Below, one piece after another: positions 19,775-29,336 of a stretch of 64,000 nucleotides of DNA. Numbering within the stretch: the stretch's first letter is position 1; each line of letters opens with the position of its first letter. The stretch spans positions 1 to 64,000 of the forward strand of contig NZ_AUAF01000010.1 of the NCBI RefSeq assembly GCF_000428585.1, written 5' to 3'. The notes under the pieces were generated by a model. The model worked only from the letters and a program-made list of their open reading frames with translations. It had not been told where the DNA came from and searched no databases. Source of the stretch: Zooshikella ganghwensis DSM 15267. Its GTDB lineage: Bacteria > Pseudomonadota > Gammaproteobacteria > Pseudomonadales > Zooshikellaceae. The position numbers and the translations under genes are program-made.

Positions 19775-20035
19775 ATGAGTAAAGTTGTAATTTATTCTTC
19801 TGCCTATTGCCCTTTTTGTATACGTGCGCTAAGACTGCTTGATGCAAAAGCGGTGGACTATCAGTTGATTTCTGTAGATGGTCAACCTAATGTCAGGCGC
19901 GAAATGACTGAAAAAGCTGGTCGTACTTCAGTCCCGCAAATCTGGATTGGCACTACTCATGTTGGAGGGTGCGATGATTTGTATGCGCTTGAAGCCAAGG
20001 GAGAGCTTGATCGTTTGCTAAGTCAAGCGCAGTAA
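19775..20035 (+). CDS. grxC: Glutaredoxin 3
   Basis: 86 residues from the ATG at 19775; an upstream in-frame GTG at 19760 overlaps the yibN stop and is less likely. It has a thioredoxin-fold redox motif CPFC (most homologues have CPYC), the cis-Pro segment TSVPQIW and the glutathione-binding GGCDD. It reduces disulfides and glutathionylated proteins in the cytoplasm. It lies 14 bases after yibN and 50 before secB. Confidence 0.95.
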   Translation: MSKVVIYSSAYCPFCIRALRLLDAKAVDYQLISVDGQPNVRREMTEKAGRTSVPQIWIGTTHVGGCDDLYALEAKGELDRLLSQAQ

Positions 20036-20085
20036 CTGAGTACATTACATTTTAATGAGTAAACTAAACAAGAAAGGAAAGCTCG

Positions 20086-20562
20086 ATGGCTGAAAATCAA
20101 AATAATCAGGCGCAACCTCAATTTGCTTTACAACGTATTTATGTAAAGGACTTATCATTTGAATCACCTAAGGCGCCTGATGTATTTACCAAAGAGTGGA
20201 AGCCACAGGTAAACTTGGACCTTAATACACAGAATAAGCAGTTGGAAGATAATGTTTATGAAGTTGTATTGACACTAACGGTAACAGTGACCTCTGATGA
20301 AGAAACTGCATTTGTTGTAGAAATCCAACAAGCGGGTGTATTCTTGATTCGCGGCTTAGAAGATGAGTCTTTACATCAAACACTAGGCGCATTCTGCCCA
20401 AATATCCTGTTTCCCTATGCCCGTGAAGCGGTTGATAACCTTGTACTACGTGGTAGCTTCCCTCCAATTATGCTTGCACCCGTAAATTTTGACGCACTTT
20501 ATATGCAAGCTTTAGAGCAAAGAAAGGCAGAAGCCCAGCAGTCTACTGAAACTATTCAGTAA
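20086..20562 (+). CDS. secB: Protein-export chaperone SecB
   Basis: 158 residues. It shows the SecB pattern [14 protein letters not shown] at the N-terminus, then [15 protein letters not shown], and [12 protein letters not shown] with [15 protein letters not shown]. The tetramer keeps preproteins unfolded and hands them to SecA. AGGAAAG lies just before the ATG. In relatives secB is followed by trmL or gpsA; here a five-gene accessory operon follows instead. Confidence 0.97.
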   Translation: MAENQNNQAQPQFALQRIYVKDLSFESPKAPDVFTKEWKPQVNLDLNTQNKQLEDNVYEVVLTLTVTVTSDEETAFVVEIQQAGVFLIRGLEDESLHQTLGAFCPNILFPYAREAVDNLVLRGSFPPIMLAPVNFDALYMQALEQRKAEAQQSTETIQ

Positions 20563-20883
20563 TTATCACTGTAACACGTCAAATAACCACATTTAAAAAA
20601 AGCTCAGTGTACTTGTGCAATGCAAGTACTGAGCTGAAGTATAAGCGTCGTGAACTTGATGTGTTACACCCGTTATATTTAATGTCTGTGATTTAGTAAT
20701 ACGTTCTTCACTACATTTTCCCTATCCCTCTCCTGTCTACCATAAAAAACCTTCTCTGAGGGTATACGTAGAAAATACTTAATACCTAAGTCGAATAGTC
20801 AACATGCCGTAGAGAAATATATAATGTTCTGTGAAAAGGCAGGCATAATAAAAATCTAAATTAGCTTTTTCTAGGGAGGAGGA
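20563..20883. other. Intergenic region between secB and the diaminopropionate operon
   Basis: The region contains an imperfect hairpin (20601-20635: AGCTCAGT plus GTACTTG against CAAGTAC plus TGAGCT) that may end the secB transcript although no T tract follows it. TATAAT at 20820-20825 is a possible -10 for the downstream operon, with no good -35. I saw no clear Fur box. Confidence 0.45.
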
Positions 20884-21318
20884 ATGAGTAATGATTATGG
20901 CTATGATATCAAACTAATAAATGTCAATAAGATCATAGCTACTGAACATCACTGCAAAGAACATGCGTATAAATTATCTCAAATAATTAAAGTAGAAAGT
21001 GTCTGGACTGACCCTCTGATTATTGAAAAAAATAAATTTTTTGTCATGGATGGTCACCATCGTTTGGCTGCAGCACAGTTGCTGGGTTTTTCTAATATTC
21101 CATGTATTTTACTTGAATATAGTGACTCTCGTTTAAGCGTTTCAAGTTGGCGACCCGAGTTTGAGATTACAGAGTCACTTATTAATCAGTATGTACAAAA
21201 GCAAGCGCTCTTACCTTATAAAACAACGAGACATACACTGAATCCAAAGCCAAAAAAAATAAAAATTACAATAAATGAGTTAACTCAAAATGAATCAACC
21301 TGTAGTTACGCTTTTTGA
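20884..21318 (+). CDS. ParB/SbnI-fold protein, predicted free L-serine kinase
   Basis: 144 residues. The first 100 match the ParB N-terminal fold, with VNKIIATEHH (E21), PLIIEKNKFFVMDGHHR (D56-G-H-H-R60) and GFSNIPCIL. DGHHR is the nucleotide and phosphate motif in SbnI and SerK, ParB-related kinases that phosphorylate free serine to O-phosphoserine for SbnA. No helix-turn-helix DNA-binding half is present, which argues against a partition protein. It is shorter than S. aureus SbnI (about 250). A strong purine-rich ribosome site (GGGAGGAGGA) ends one base before the ATG. It overlaps the next gene by 29 bases. The kinase role is inferred from motif and neighbours. Confidence 0.7.
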   Translation: MSNDYGYDIKLINVNKIIATEHHCKEHAYKLSQIIKVESVWTDPLIIEKNKFFVMDGHHRLAAAQLLGFSNIPCILLEYSDSRLSVSSWRPEFEITESLINQYVQKQALLPYKTTRHTLNPKPKKIKITINELTQNESTCSYAF

Positions 21319-22264
21319 TAATAAAGTAACAGAAATATACCATTCGCCGATAGATTATAGGCCCAGTAATGTATTTTTTTGTTTAGATAATATTATTCGC
21401 AGCAATGTCTATATGAAGTATGAGGCAGGGAACTTTGCCGGATCGATAAAGATAAAGCCTGCCCTCAGAATGATAGAAGCACTAGAAAAAGAAAATAAAA
21501 TTAATCGTGATACAGTGATTGTTGAATCTTCATCAGGTAATTTAGGAATAGCCTTGAGCTTAATTGCAGCGTCAAAAGGCTATAAATTCCTATGTGTCAC
21601 TGATGCGATGGCTTCTCAGCAAAGTATTAACCTTATGAAGAGTTATGGAGCGGAAGTCGTTGTTATTACTGAGCGTGATGAAAATGGTGGGTATTTAAAA
21701 AAACGCTTAGCGTACATCAACCATTACTTACAAGATAACCGGAATTGTATTTGGTTAAACCAATATGCTAACCCCAACAACTATCTTGCACACTATTACT
21801 CAACAGCAAAAGAACTGCTAGATAGCTTTTATCATATTGACTATCTATTTGTCGGCGCAGGAACAACAGGCACATTAATGGGGTGCATTAACTATTTTGA
21901 AGAATTTTCCCCTAAAACAACGATTGTTGCTGTAGACAATAAAGGCTCCGTTACTTTTGGTTTACCACCGGGCAAACGTAATATTCCTGGTCTAGGGACC
22001 AGTCGAGCACCAGAAATTCTACAGGCTGATAAAGTGAGTAATTTGGAGGTTGTCAGCGATCAAGAAACAATCGCCATGTGTAGGGAAATGGTTAAACGAG
22101 GTTATCTGGTGGGTGGATCCACAGGAACTGTTCTGGCAGCAATTAAACGTTGGAATGATGTTATAGAACCCCATGAAACCGTTGTGATGATTGCGCCTGA
22201 TAGTGGAGAAAAGTATATCGACACGATTTATAACGACGAGTGGTGTCAGCATATTGCGGGATAG
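21290..22264 (+). CDS. SbnA-like PLP synthase, 2,3-diaminopropionate pathway
   Basis: 324 residues, fold type II PLP enzyme of the cysteine synthase family. The PLP lysine is expected at K54 (NFAGSIKIKPA). SSSGNLGIALS is the substrate loop and GAGTTGTLMG the PLP-phosphate loop; SGEKYIDTIY near the C-terminus is also typical. SbnA joins O-phosphoserine and glutamate to N-(1-amino-1-carboxy-2-ethyl)glutamate. A plain cysteine synthase is possible, but the SbnB-like gene directly downstream makes the SbnA assignment much better. The start overlaps the kinase-like gene, suggesting coupled translation. Confidence 0.85.
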   Translation: MNQPVVTLFDNKVTEIYHSPIDYRPSNVFFCLDNIIRSNVYMKYEAGNFAGSIKIKPALRMIEALEKENKINRDTVIVESSSGNLGIALSLIAASKGYKFLCVTDAMASQQSINLMKSYGAEVVVITERDENGGYLKKRLAYINHYLQDNRNCIWLNQYANPNNYLAHYYSTAKELLDSFYHIDYLFVGAGTTGTLMGCINYFEEFSPKTTIVAVDNKGSVTFGLPPGKRNIPGLGTSRAPEILQADKVSNLEVVSDQETIAMCREMVKRGYLVGGSTGTVLAAIKRWNDVIEPHETVVMIAPDSGEKYIDTIYNDEWCQHIAG

Positions 22265-22330
22265 CGTAGGCCACCACTAAAAGTACAATTTTTACAGCAA
22301 ATAAAGCGACTTTATTTAAAAGAGTTAAAT

Positions 22331-23350
22331 ATGAAAATGGTTCCAAAGTTCCGTGTAATATCTGGTGAAACAGTTAATGATTTACTCTCACAAAACTATG
22401 AAACCTTATCCAATATTGTTGAAAAAACATACTTAGATCATGGGCAAGGATTAACAATTAATCCTGATAGTTACTTTTTACGGTTTAAGCACAAGCCGAA
22501 TGCGAGAATTATTGCTTTGCCAAGTTACATTGACCCAATCAATGTCAGCGGTATTAAATGGATTTCCAGTTTTCCAGATAATATTCAAGAGGGTATTCCT
22601 CGGGCATCTGCTGTACTGATTCTCAATGATGGAAATACAGGCTATCCTTTAGCTTGCATGGAAGCCAGCATAATCAGTGCAATGCGTACTGCTGTTTCGG
22701 CGGTTATTGGTGCATACCATCTGAGAAATAAGAATGACAAGGTAGGTACCCTGGGAATCGTGGGCAATGGGCTTATTGCAAAATATGTTGTGGCTGTTTT
22801 GCAGGGGTTACAGTGGGATATTGGTCAAATTAATGTTTATGACCAAAATAAAGAGTACAGTGCTCAGTTTGCAGAATCTATTGGTAATAAAACAGGTTAC
22901 GCCTTTAATGTCAGTCATAGTTTAGATGAGTGTTTACAAAACTCAGAGATGATATTACTGACAACAACTGCAGCTCAACCATATATTAATGATTTGAGCG
23001 TGTTTGAGCATAATCCACTGATTCTTAATATATCTCTTAGAGACCTGGGAGAGGAGATTATTCTCGGATCATATAATGTGCTAGACGATATTGACCATTG
23101 CTTGAAAGCAAATACATCACCACACTTGGCTGAAATAAAAGTAGGCCATAGAGAGTTTATTGATGCTACTTTGCCTGAGATATTAAGTGGTTCTAAAAAA
23201 ATACCAGATAACAACAAGCCTATCGTTTTTTCACCCTTTGGTCTTGGTGTATTGGATCTTGCATTAGGACACTACATTTACCAACAGGCTATTGAGCAAG
23301 GTTCTAGTATCGAAATAGATAACTTTTTTTATGATCTGAGCAGAAATTAA
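22331..23350 (+). CDS. SbnB-like dehydrogenase, 2,3-diaminopropionate pathway
   Basis: 339 residues, ornithine cyclodeaminase / mu-crystallin family. The N-terminal substrate half contains KWISSFPDN and GYPLACMEAS. The Rossmann half has LGIVGNGLIAKYVV as the NAD-binding loop, with TTTAAQPY after it. SbnB oxidatively splits the SbnA product to L-2,3-diaminopropionate and 2-oxoglutarate. Paired with the SbnA-like gene 66 bases upstream, this predicts de novo diaminopropionate supply. On its own it could be any ornithine cyclodeaminase-family enzyme. Confidence 0.85.
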   Translation: MKMVPKFRVISGETVNDLLSQNYETLSNIVEKTYLDHGQGLTINPDSYFLRFKHKPNARIIALPSYIDPINVSGIKWISSFPDNIQEGIPRASAVLILNDGNTGYPLACMEASIISAMRTAVSAVIGAYHLRNKNDKVGTLGIVGNGLIAKYVVAVLQGLQWDIGQINVYDQNKEYSAQFAESIGNKTGYAFNVSHSLDECLQNSEMILLTTTAAQPYINDLSVFEHNPLILNISLRDLGEEIILGSYNVLDDIDHCLKANTSPHLAEIKVGHREFIDATLPEILSGSKKIPDNNKPIVFSPFGLGVLDLALGHYIYQQAIEQGSSIEIDNFFYDLSRN

Positions 23351-23365
23351 CGTTAGGGATAAGTT

Positions 23366-24412
23366 ATGTTAAAACAAGAAACTATTGGACATAGTCGATT
23401 TCCTCATGAGCAATACTGGCCGCCTGTAAATGCAGCCTATGAATTTAGTTTAACGCTAAATGAGTTGTTAGCTCTTAATATGGGAGAACTTACTGATAAG
23501 TTGCAAGAGATCATTTCAGCAACTCACAATGAAGAGCTTGTCAATAAATACTTGGCAGAGATTTATTCGTTGTACTATGGCTATAAAGATGCACCAAGAA
23601 TAGACTTTTGGGAAAAGCCTGAGACTTTTTCTCGTATCGAGTTTATTAAGCTAACTTTAGAAGGTTTTTTTATTAATACGTTACTAAAATCTAGGTATGA
23701 ACTCCCTGAAATCAGTTGTGCTGCCCAAGTGGGCGACTACCTTAGATTTTTTGTCGAACATAACTACGGTGTTAGTCATGCATTCTTTGACTTTGTTGCT
23801 GATGAAATGTCAGAACAGCAAATGAAAGAGTTTTTACTGCTGGAAGTTATTCGAAATGAAATAGTTGATGATGAAGTTGCTTTAATGGTGCCAGGGTTAC
23901 AGTACTCAATGAAGCAGGTTGTAGTGTCTAATTTATGGGATGAGTGTGGAAATGGGGCTATTGATAATTTCCATACTAATTGGCTAAGACGTTTACTGAC
24001 AGCCCATGATGAGTGGTCAAATATTTTAACGTATCGGGCAGAACAAAAACCTTGGTTTGCATCGATTTCATCAAATTCGTTTAATGCGGTGTTAACGACG
24101 CGTTTTAAATGCCACCGGGCTTATGGTCATTTTATGACAACAGAAGCGTGGGTAGCTCCTCACTTTAAAAAGATACTTCAGGGAATGGATCGTCTTGGTA
24201 TTACTGATCAGAATGTACGGGTATATTTTGACGCCCATATGAGAATTGATCCACACCATGCTGAAGAAATGATTGAGGGGCTATTAAAAAATACGCCAGA
24301 ATTAGCACAGGTAGTGTTGTATGATATTATCAAAGGAGCCCACCAGGCTGCGATGGCTGGTGAGATGATGTATGACAAATTATTAGAATACTTTCGAGGG
24401 AATGGACATTGA
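23366..24412 (+). CDS. Heme-oxygenase-like diiron oxidase (HDO), substrate unknown
   Basis: 348 residues, no signal peptide. The C-terminal half is an all-helical iron-containing redox fold. Candidate metal ligands are E160/E165, E193-x9-H203, E260 and H291-x3-D295-x2-H298; from memory this spacing resembles the ligand set of SznF-type HDOs. Members of this superfamily N-oxygenate amines (SznF, BelK, HrmI), break C-C bonds (UndA, BesC) or form nitriles (AetD). Directly after a diaminopropionate pathway, the likely substrate is diaminopropionate or a conjugate, but this is inference. It starts 15 bases after the SbnB-like gene and overlaps the transporter start by four bases. Confidence 0.75.
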   Translation: MLKQETIGHSRFPHEQYWPPVNAAYEFSLTLNELLALNMGELTDKLQEIISATHNEELVNKYLAEIYSLYYGYKDAPRIDFWEKPETFSRIEFIKLTLEGFFINTLLKSRYELPEISCAAQVGDYLRFFVEHNYGVSHAFFDFVADEMSEQQMKEFLLLEVIRNEIVDDEVALMVPGLQYSMKQVVVSNLWDECGNGAIDNFHTNWLRRLLTAHDEWSNILTYRAEQKPWFASISSNSFNAVLTTRFKCHRAYGHFMTTEAWVAPHFKKILQGMDRLGITDQNVRVYFDAHMRIDPHHAEEMIEGLLKNTPELAQVVLYDIIKGAHQAAMAGEMMYDKLLEYFRGNGH

Positions 24413-25872
24413 ACAGTATCTACTTCTTACTAGCCGCATTGCCGGTGCTGTCGTCGATTACTGTAATTCTTTGTGGAAAAGGAGCCCTAAATGGGGCTCT
24501 TGTTGGTTTAGTCACAGCCATTTTAGTTTCTTTGTTGATACCAGAGTTTGCGATTGACTCTGCCCAATATAATGCAGGTATTGGGACGGTTTTGATTTTA
24601 GGTCTTAGTGTTGCGTTGGTTATTATACCAGGACAACTTCTAAATCGAGTTCTTCAGCAGCAAAATATTATTAAAGCGTTAGCACACTATATCGACTGTG
24701 TACAATTACCTAAATTACATAAAGCGTTGTTGTTGTTATTGGGAGTAGCGCCCGCTGTCGAATCTCTTACAGGATTTGGTGTTTCACTTTTTTTATCTGT
24801 GCCAATTATTTTCCAGCTTTATCAGGGAAAAGCTGCATATCGAACAGCCATGTTAACCATGAATATTATGCCGTGGGGAACACTGGGGCTTGCGACAGTC
24901 GTTGGTGCTGGAATTGCGGGTTTGTCTATTCAGCAGTTAGGAATTTATTCTAGCATAACCAGCATGGCCGTATTTCCAACATTAGGTATTGCCTGTTTAT
25001 TTGCATTAGGGGGCTGGCAGGCATTTCGCCAGTATGCTTGGCTGGCTATTTTGCTGGGACTGGTTTTTTCTAGTCTTTTGTATATTAATAATCGCTGGTT
25101 ATGGGTTGAAACAGCAGGTATTTTTTCGGGGTTAGGTACGCTTGTTGTTGGTGTGATTTTAACGAAAGCTCGGTTTGAAAAACAAGAGTTTGCTGGTGTG
25201 CCTCTTATTAGAGCATTAATACCTTACGGTCTTTTGTTAATGCTTGTGGCTTTACCGCGATTAATTCCTGGCGCTTGGGACTGGTTAAGTAATCTTTTAA
25301 TTTTAGAAACTGAGCATATCCGGTTTACCCCTTTTACCAGCCCTGGTTTTGCTTTATGTATTACTGCGATAGTTATTGCGCTATCACAGCGAACTAAAGT
25401 GTCTATTAAATCAATATTACCCACGGTTGCACGACCAATAGTGTCTATTATTGCTTTTGTTGCTATGGCTCAAATTATGCGTGAAAGTAATATGCTGAGC
25501 TATGTCGGTAGTACACTGGTAGGTGCAAATCAAACCCTTAATGTCGTACTTTCCTCTTTTTTAGGAGGCGTCAGTGGCTTTGTCACAGGCTCAAATGTAG
25601 GTGGCAACGCATTAATGATGCCACTGCAGCAAACGCTTTCATCTGGAGCCGATACCCAATTGACTATATTGGCGGCTATTCAAAATAGTGCAGCAGGGCA
25701 TTTAGTCTTTGCTTCAATTCCCATGATTTTATTAATGACAACCATTGCAAAGGATTTATCTGGTCCTCAGGAAGTACCAGTAGCTTCATTGCTTAAGTTT
25801 GGTTTAGGTATGTCTGTGTTAATTGTGAGTGTGATTGGCGTAATGGGAATAGTTTTGGCGACTGTTGCGTAG
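24409..25872 (+). CDS. LctP-family permease, probable transporter for the operon's product or precursor
   Basis: 487 residues with about 12-14 hydrophobic segments and no large soluble domain. It carries the lactate permease signature APAVESLTGFGVSLFLSVP and a glycine-rich late segment (FLGGVSGFVTGSNVGGNA). Known members import L-lactate or glycolate. The probable start is TTG at 24409, giving a TTGA overlap with the oxidase stop and implying coupling. Its place as last gene of a biosynthetic operon suggests it moves the product or a related carboxylate; direction cannot be told from sequence. A strong terminator follows. Confidence 0.82.
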   Translation: MNSIYFLLAALPVLSSITVILCGKGALNGALVGLVTAILVSLLIPEFAIDSAQYNAGIGTVLILGLSVALVIIPGQLLNRVLQQQNIIKALAHYIDCVQLPKLHKALLLLLGVAPAVESLTGFGVSLFLSVPIIFQLYQGKAAYRTAMLTMNIMPWGTLGLATVVGAGIAGLSIQQLGIYSSITSMAVFPTLGIACLFALGGWQAFRQYAWLAILLGLVFSSLLYINNRWLWVETAGIFSGLGTLVVGVILTKARFEKQEFAGVPLIRALIPYGLLLMLVALPRLIPGAWDWLSNLLILETEHIRFTPFTSPGFALCITAIVIALSQRTKVSIKSILPTVARPIVSIIAFVAMAQIMRESNMLSYVGSTLVGANQTLNVVLSSFLGGVSGFVTGSNVGGNALMMPLQQTLSSGADTQLTILAAIQNSAAGHLVFASIPMILLMTTIAKDLSGPQEVPVASLLKFGLGMSVLIVSVIGVMGIVLATVA

Positions 25873-25900
25873 ATTTTATTAGTAAGTAAGAATGTTATTT

Positions 25901-25926
25901 AATCCCCCAATTGGGGGATTTTTTTG
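25901..25926 (+). terminator. Rho-independent terminator closing the diaminopropionate operon
   Basis: AATCCCCC, a short loop and GGGGGATT are followed by a T run. It lies 28 bases after the permease stop and between convergent genes. Confidence 0.9.
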
Positions 25927-25941
25927 TGCTTTATAGGCATT

Positions 25942-26406
25942 TTAAATGCCTTCTTTATAATCCAATTGTCGCCAGCTTTCGTAAACCATAATGGCTACTG
26001 TATTTGAAAGGTTTAAACTGCGGCTTTTTTCTCGCATTGGAATGCGGATAATTTGCTCTTCGGGGAGTGATTCTAAAATGGAGGCAGGTAAACCACGGGT
26101 TTCTGGTCCAAATACTAAGGCATCACCCTCTTGGTAGCAGGGATCAGCATGATAGCGCTTACCTTTTGTGCTGATGGCATACACATTTTTAGGCTTAACC
26201 TGCTTAAGAAAAGCAGAAAAGTCATCATGTAATTGTACGCGCGTAAATTCATGATAATCCAATCCAGCACGTCGCATACGTTTGTCATCAAAATCAAAGC
26301 CTAATGGTTTGATTAAGTGCAAATGAAATCCCGTATTGGCACAAAGCCGAATAACATTCCCAGTGTTGGGCGGAATTTCAGGTTCAAACAGTACAATGTG
26401 TAGCAT
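25942..26406 (-). CDS. trmL: tRNA (cytidine/uridine-34-2'-O)-methyltransferase
   Basis: 154 residues, SpoU/SPOUT family with the alpha/beta knot. Signatures are [26 protein letters not shown] and [18 protein letters not shown]. It methylates the 2'-OH of the wobble base in tRNA-Leu isoacceptors. It is transcribed in the same direction as ntrBC upstream of it. The length is typical. Confidence 0.95.
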   Translation of the reverse strand: MLHIVLFEPEIPPNTGNVIRLCANTGFHLHLIKPLGFDFDDKRMRRAGLDYHEFTRVQLHDDFSAFLKQVKPKNVYAISTKGKRYHADPCYQEGDALVFGPETRGLPASILESLPEEQIIRIPMREKSRSLNLSNTVAIMVYESWRQLDYKEGI

Positions 26407-26562
26407 ACTTGGTTCAACTTATTGGTAATACAGGCTAAATTGGCCTAAGCAAGTATATAGAAGGTCTCTAAAAATGCACTATCTGTTGCTATATCCTTCG
26501 CTGTGGTTATAGCTAACCAGAGCGGCTGAAATTTTTATACACAGGTTACTGTGTTTGGAAGG

Positions 26563-27996
26563 TCAGCTGGCTATTCCTTCATCTTCTTCATCGTCATTAT
26601 ACATACCTAACTCTTTTATCTTTCGTGTCAGTGTATTGCGCCCCCAGCCCAGCAAGTTGGCTGCATCCCGCTTGCGTCCACCAGTGTGCTTCAAAGCGAC
26701 TTCAATCATAATGCGTTCAAAAGTCGGTACTGCAGTTTCTAGAATATTTTTATGCCCTTTGCGTAACTCTTTATTGGCCCATTGCTGTAAGGCTTGCTCC
26801 CAATCTAGTGAAGGGGTGGGTTGCTCACTGTGTTGCAAAAGCTCTTGCGGGAGATCTGAAATATGAACTTCGCGGCCTGAAGCCATGACTGTCAACCAGC
26901 GACAAATATTTTCCAGCTGGCGGACATTGCCGGGCCAGTCAAATTGGCTCAGGAAGTTAGCCGTTTCTGGGAGAAGAATTTTAGGTTCAACGTCAAGTTC
27001 ATGGGCTGCGCGTGACAGGAAGTGGTTGGCTAACAAAGGGATATCTTCCCGGCGATCACTGAGCTTAGGGATGTGAATACGAATAACATTTAAACGATGA
27101 AATAAGTCTTCGCGAAATAAACCCTTAGTGACGAGTTTTTCTAAGTTTTGGTGAGTCGCTGCGATAATTCGAACATCTACTTTTATCGGCGTGTGGCCGC
27201 CAACGCGATAAAATTCACTGTCGGCTAGCACTCTCAGTAGGCGGGTTTGCGTTTCTGCAGGCATATCGCCAATTTCATCTAAAAATAGTGTGCCCCCATT
27301 GGCTTGTTCAAAACGACCTTGCCGTTGTTGGGCTGCACCTGTAAAAGCCCCTTTTTCATGACCGAATAACTCTGAGTCCATCAAGTCCTTGGGAATTGCT
27401 GCCATATTCAGTGCGATAAAGGGATGTTGTGTTCTAGGGCTGTGGCGGTGTAGGGCTTGGGCAACCAGTTCTTTCCCGGTGCCCGACTCCCCGTTGATTA
27501 ATACGGTGATATTTGATTTTGATAAACGTCCAATTGCCCGAAACACCTCCTGCATGGCAGCTGCTTCACCAATAATCTCGGGTGTAACAGGTACCTGCTC
27601 TGGTGTTATGTTCGGCTGTTGCTCATGGGCATGGGCTAATGCTCGTTTTACCAAGTTAACCGCTTCATCCACATCAAAGGGTTTGGGTAAGTACTCAAAG
27701 GCTCCTCCCTGATAGGAGGCAACAGCACTTTCTAAATCTGAGTGAGCGGTCATGATAATGATAGGAATATGAGGAAATTGACCGCTGACGCTGTTTAGAA
27801 ATTCAAGTCCATCAGTACCGGGCATACGGATATCACTAATGATAACTTGAGGCTGATGGCGTCGGAGTTGAGCCAGTGCGGCATCAGCAGATGAAAAGCT
27901 GCTCACAATATAGGTTTCCCGTTGTAAAGCTTTTTCCAGCACCCAACGGATAGAGCGGTCGTCATCAATTATCCAGACGTGATCATTTGTGTTCAT
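26563..27996 (-). CDS. ntrC: Nitrogen regulation response regulator NtrC
   Basis: 477 residues from the ATG at 27996; an upstream frame extension is not needed. The receiver domain has the phosphoacceptor D55 (VIISDIRMP). The sigma-54 AAA+ domain has Walker A GESGTGKE, the sigma-54 contact loop GAFTGA and a Walker B region FLDEIG. The C-terminal Fis-type helix-turn-helix includes [19 protein letters not shown]. It activates sigma-54 promoters such as that of glnA under nitrogen limitation. It overlaps ntrB by 14 bases. Confidence 0.96.
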   Translation of the reverse strand: MNTNDHVWIIDDDRSIRWVLEKALQRETYIVSSFSSADAALAQLRRHQPQVIISDIRMPGTDGLEFLNSVSGQFPHIPIIIMTAHSDLESAVASYQGGAFEYLPKPFDVDEAVNLVKRALAHAHEQQPNITPEQVPVTPEIIGEAAAMQEVFRAIGRLSKSNITVLINGESGTGKELVAQALHRHSPRTQHPFIALNMAAIPKDLMDSELFGHEKGAFTGAAQQRQGRFEQANGGTLFLDEIGDMPAETQTRLLRVLADSEFYRVGGHTPIKVDVRIIAATHQNLEKLVTKGLFREDLFHRLNVIRIHIPKLSDRREDIPLLANHFLSRAAHELDVEPKILLPETANFLSQFDWPGNVRQLENICRWLTVMASGREVHISDLPQELLQHSEQPTPSLDWEQALQQWANKELRKGHKNILETAVPTFERIMIEVALKHTGGRKRDAANLLGWGRNTLTRKIKELGMYNDDEEDEGIAS

Positions 27997-29113
27997 GGGC
28001 CGATCCTTGATGATGCTCAAAAGGTAAATAAATCGTAAAGGTTGTGTTGCCTGGCTCGCTGTTGCAACGTATAAGCCCTTTGTGCTGGCTGACAATAGCC
28101 TGGGCAATACTCAACCCAAGTCCAGTGCCGTCAGCTTTGCCACTGACCATTGGATAAAAAATGGTATCAATGAGAGAGGCTGGTATGCCTGGACCATTAT
28201 CATGAATGTCAATCTGGCAAACTAAACGATGACAGATACTGGCAATAGTGAATTGGCGAACAATACGGCTGCGTACAGTCAGTATGCGAGGTTGTGATTG
28301 TTGACTGGTTTGAAGTGCCTGCAACGCATTATGCATGATATTGAGGACAGCCTGGATAAGCTGTTGTGCATCCCCAGGAAGCTCAGGAATACTGGGGTCA
28401 TAGTCACGAATAACATCAATACACCCTGATGCTTCTGCGCTGATTAGATTGCAAACATGTTCCAGCACAAGGTGGATATTGATGGGATTCATTTGCGGAG
28501 GGCGCATGGGACCTAGCATCCGGTCTACAAGATCCCTTAAGCGGTCTGCTTCTTCAATAATAACCTGAATATATTCTTGCAAATCAGCGCTGGGCAGCTC
28601 TCTGGAGAGGAGTTGAGCTGCACCTCTAATGCCACCAAGGGGATTTTTTATCTCATGAGCTAAACCACGAACTAAAAGCTTTGAGCTTTCTTGCTTGGCG
28701 AGAATGGACTCCTCTTTGGAGATACGCAGTAAGCGGTCTTTAGGAAATAGCTCAACAAGCAGTGTACTGGTATCCGTCAAGGCACTAGGGTCAGTGATGG
28801 GGGTAATGGTGTAGTCCAGAATTAGCTGTTGTCCATTAAAGAGTGTGAGTTTGGCCTCTCGTTTGGTGAGTGGGTGAGCGCTGCTTAAGGTTTGTAGAAG
28901 ATTCGCTTGAAACTCATCAGCATTTCGGAACAGATCTTCTGAAGCTTTATGCTGAATACGTTGCCCACTGACCGCTAACAGCACTTCTGCGGCATGGTTG
29001 ATGTAACTGAGTTGTAATTGGTGGTCAATTACTACCACTGCAGTCGTTAAATTATTAAGAATTGTTAGGTTATCCAAGGTAATTTGTTGTATTGCTAATA
29101 GGTTAATGGGCAC
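27983..29113 (-). CDS. ntrB: Nitrogen regulation sensor histidine kinase NtrB
   Basis: 376 residues. An N-terminal PAS domain (about 10-130) is followed by a dimerisation helix with the phosphorylated His in LAHEIKNPLGG. The ATP-binding region has the N box (IMHNALQAL), G1 (DNGPGIP) and G2 (GTGLGLSIAQ). There is no transmembrane segment, as usual for NtrB (GlnL). It is controlled by PII protein and phosphorylates NtrC. It is cotranscribed with ntrC by overlap. Confidence 0.95.
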   Translation of the reverse strand: MPINLLAIQQITLDNLTILNNLTTAVVVIDHQLQLSYINHAAEVLLAVSGQRIQHKASEDLFRNADEFQANLLQTLSSAHPLTKREAKLTLFNGQQLILDYTITPITDPSALTDTSTLLVELFPKDRLLRISKEESILAKQESSKLLVRGLAHEIKNPLGGIRGAAQLLSRELPSADLQEYIQVIIEEADRLRDLVDRMLGPMRPPQMNPINIHLVLEHVCNLISAEASGCIDVIRDYDPSIPELPGDAQQLIQAVLNIMHNALQALQTSQQSQPRILTVRSRIVRQFTIASICHRLVCQIDIHDNGPGIPASLIDTIFYPMVSGKADGTGLGLSIAQAIVSQHKGLIRCNSEPGNTTFTIYLPFEHHQGSAHEHK

Positions 29114-29336
29114 TTCATATTTAAAGGTTCAAAGCCAACCAAAATTTGCCCGTTAGTAACGCAAAATTGGGGCCAAAAAGGTTATTAAGAGATAAATACT
29201 TATAACAAATTTTATTTTCTGGCTGCAGTAGTTGGTGAACTTCATGCGTTTCTAAGTACTGAGTGGTTTAGCAGCAATGATACGCAGTTGTAATGATAAG
29301 CTGATTGGACAAAGGCAGGCTGTCAGTGCTGAAATC

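Noticed and set aside
20884-21318. ParB-like gene as a plasmid or chromosome partition protein
   Set aside because: It lacks the DNA-binding half and a ParA partner, and lies in an operon with SbnA/SbnB homologues, which points to the SbnI/SerK branch.
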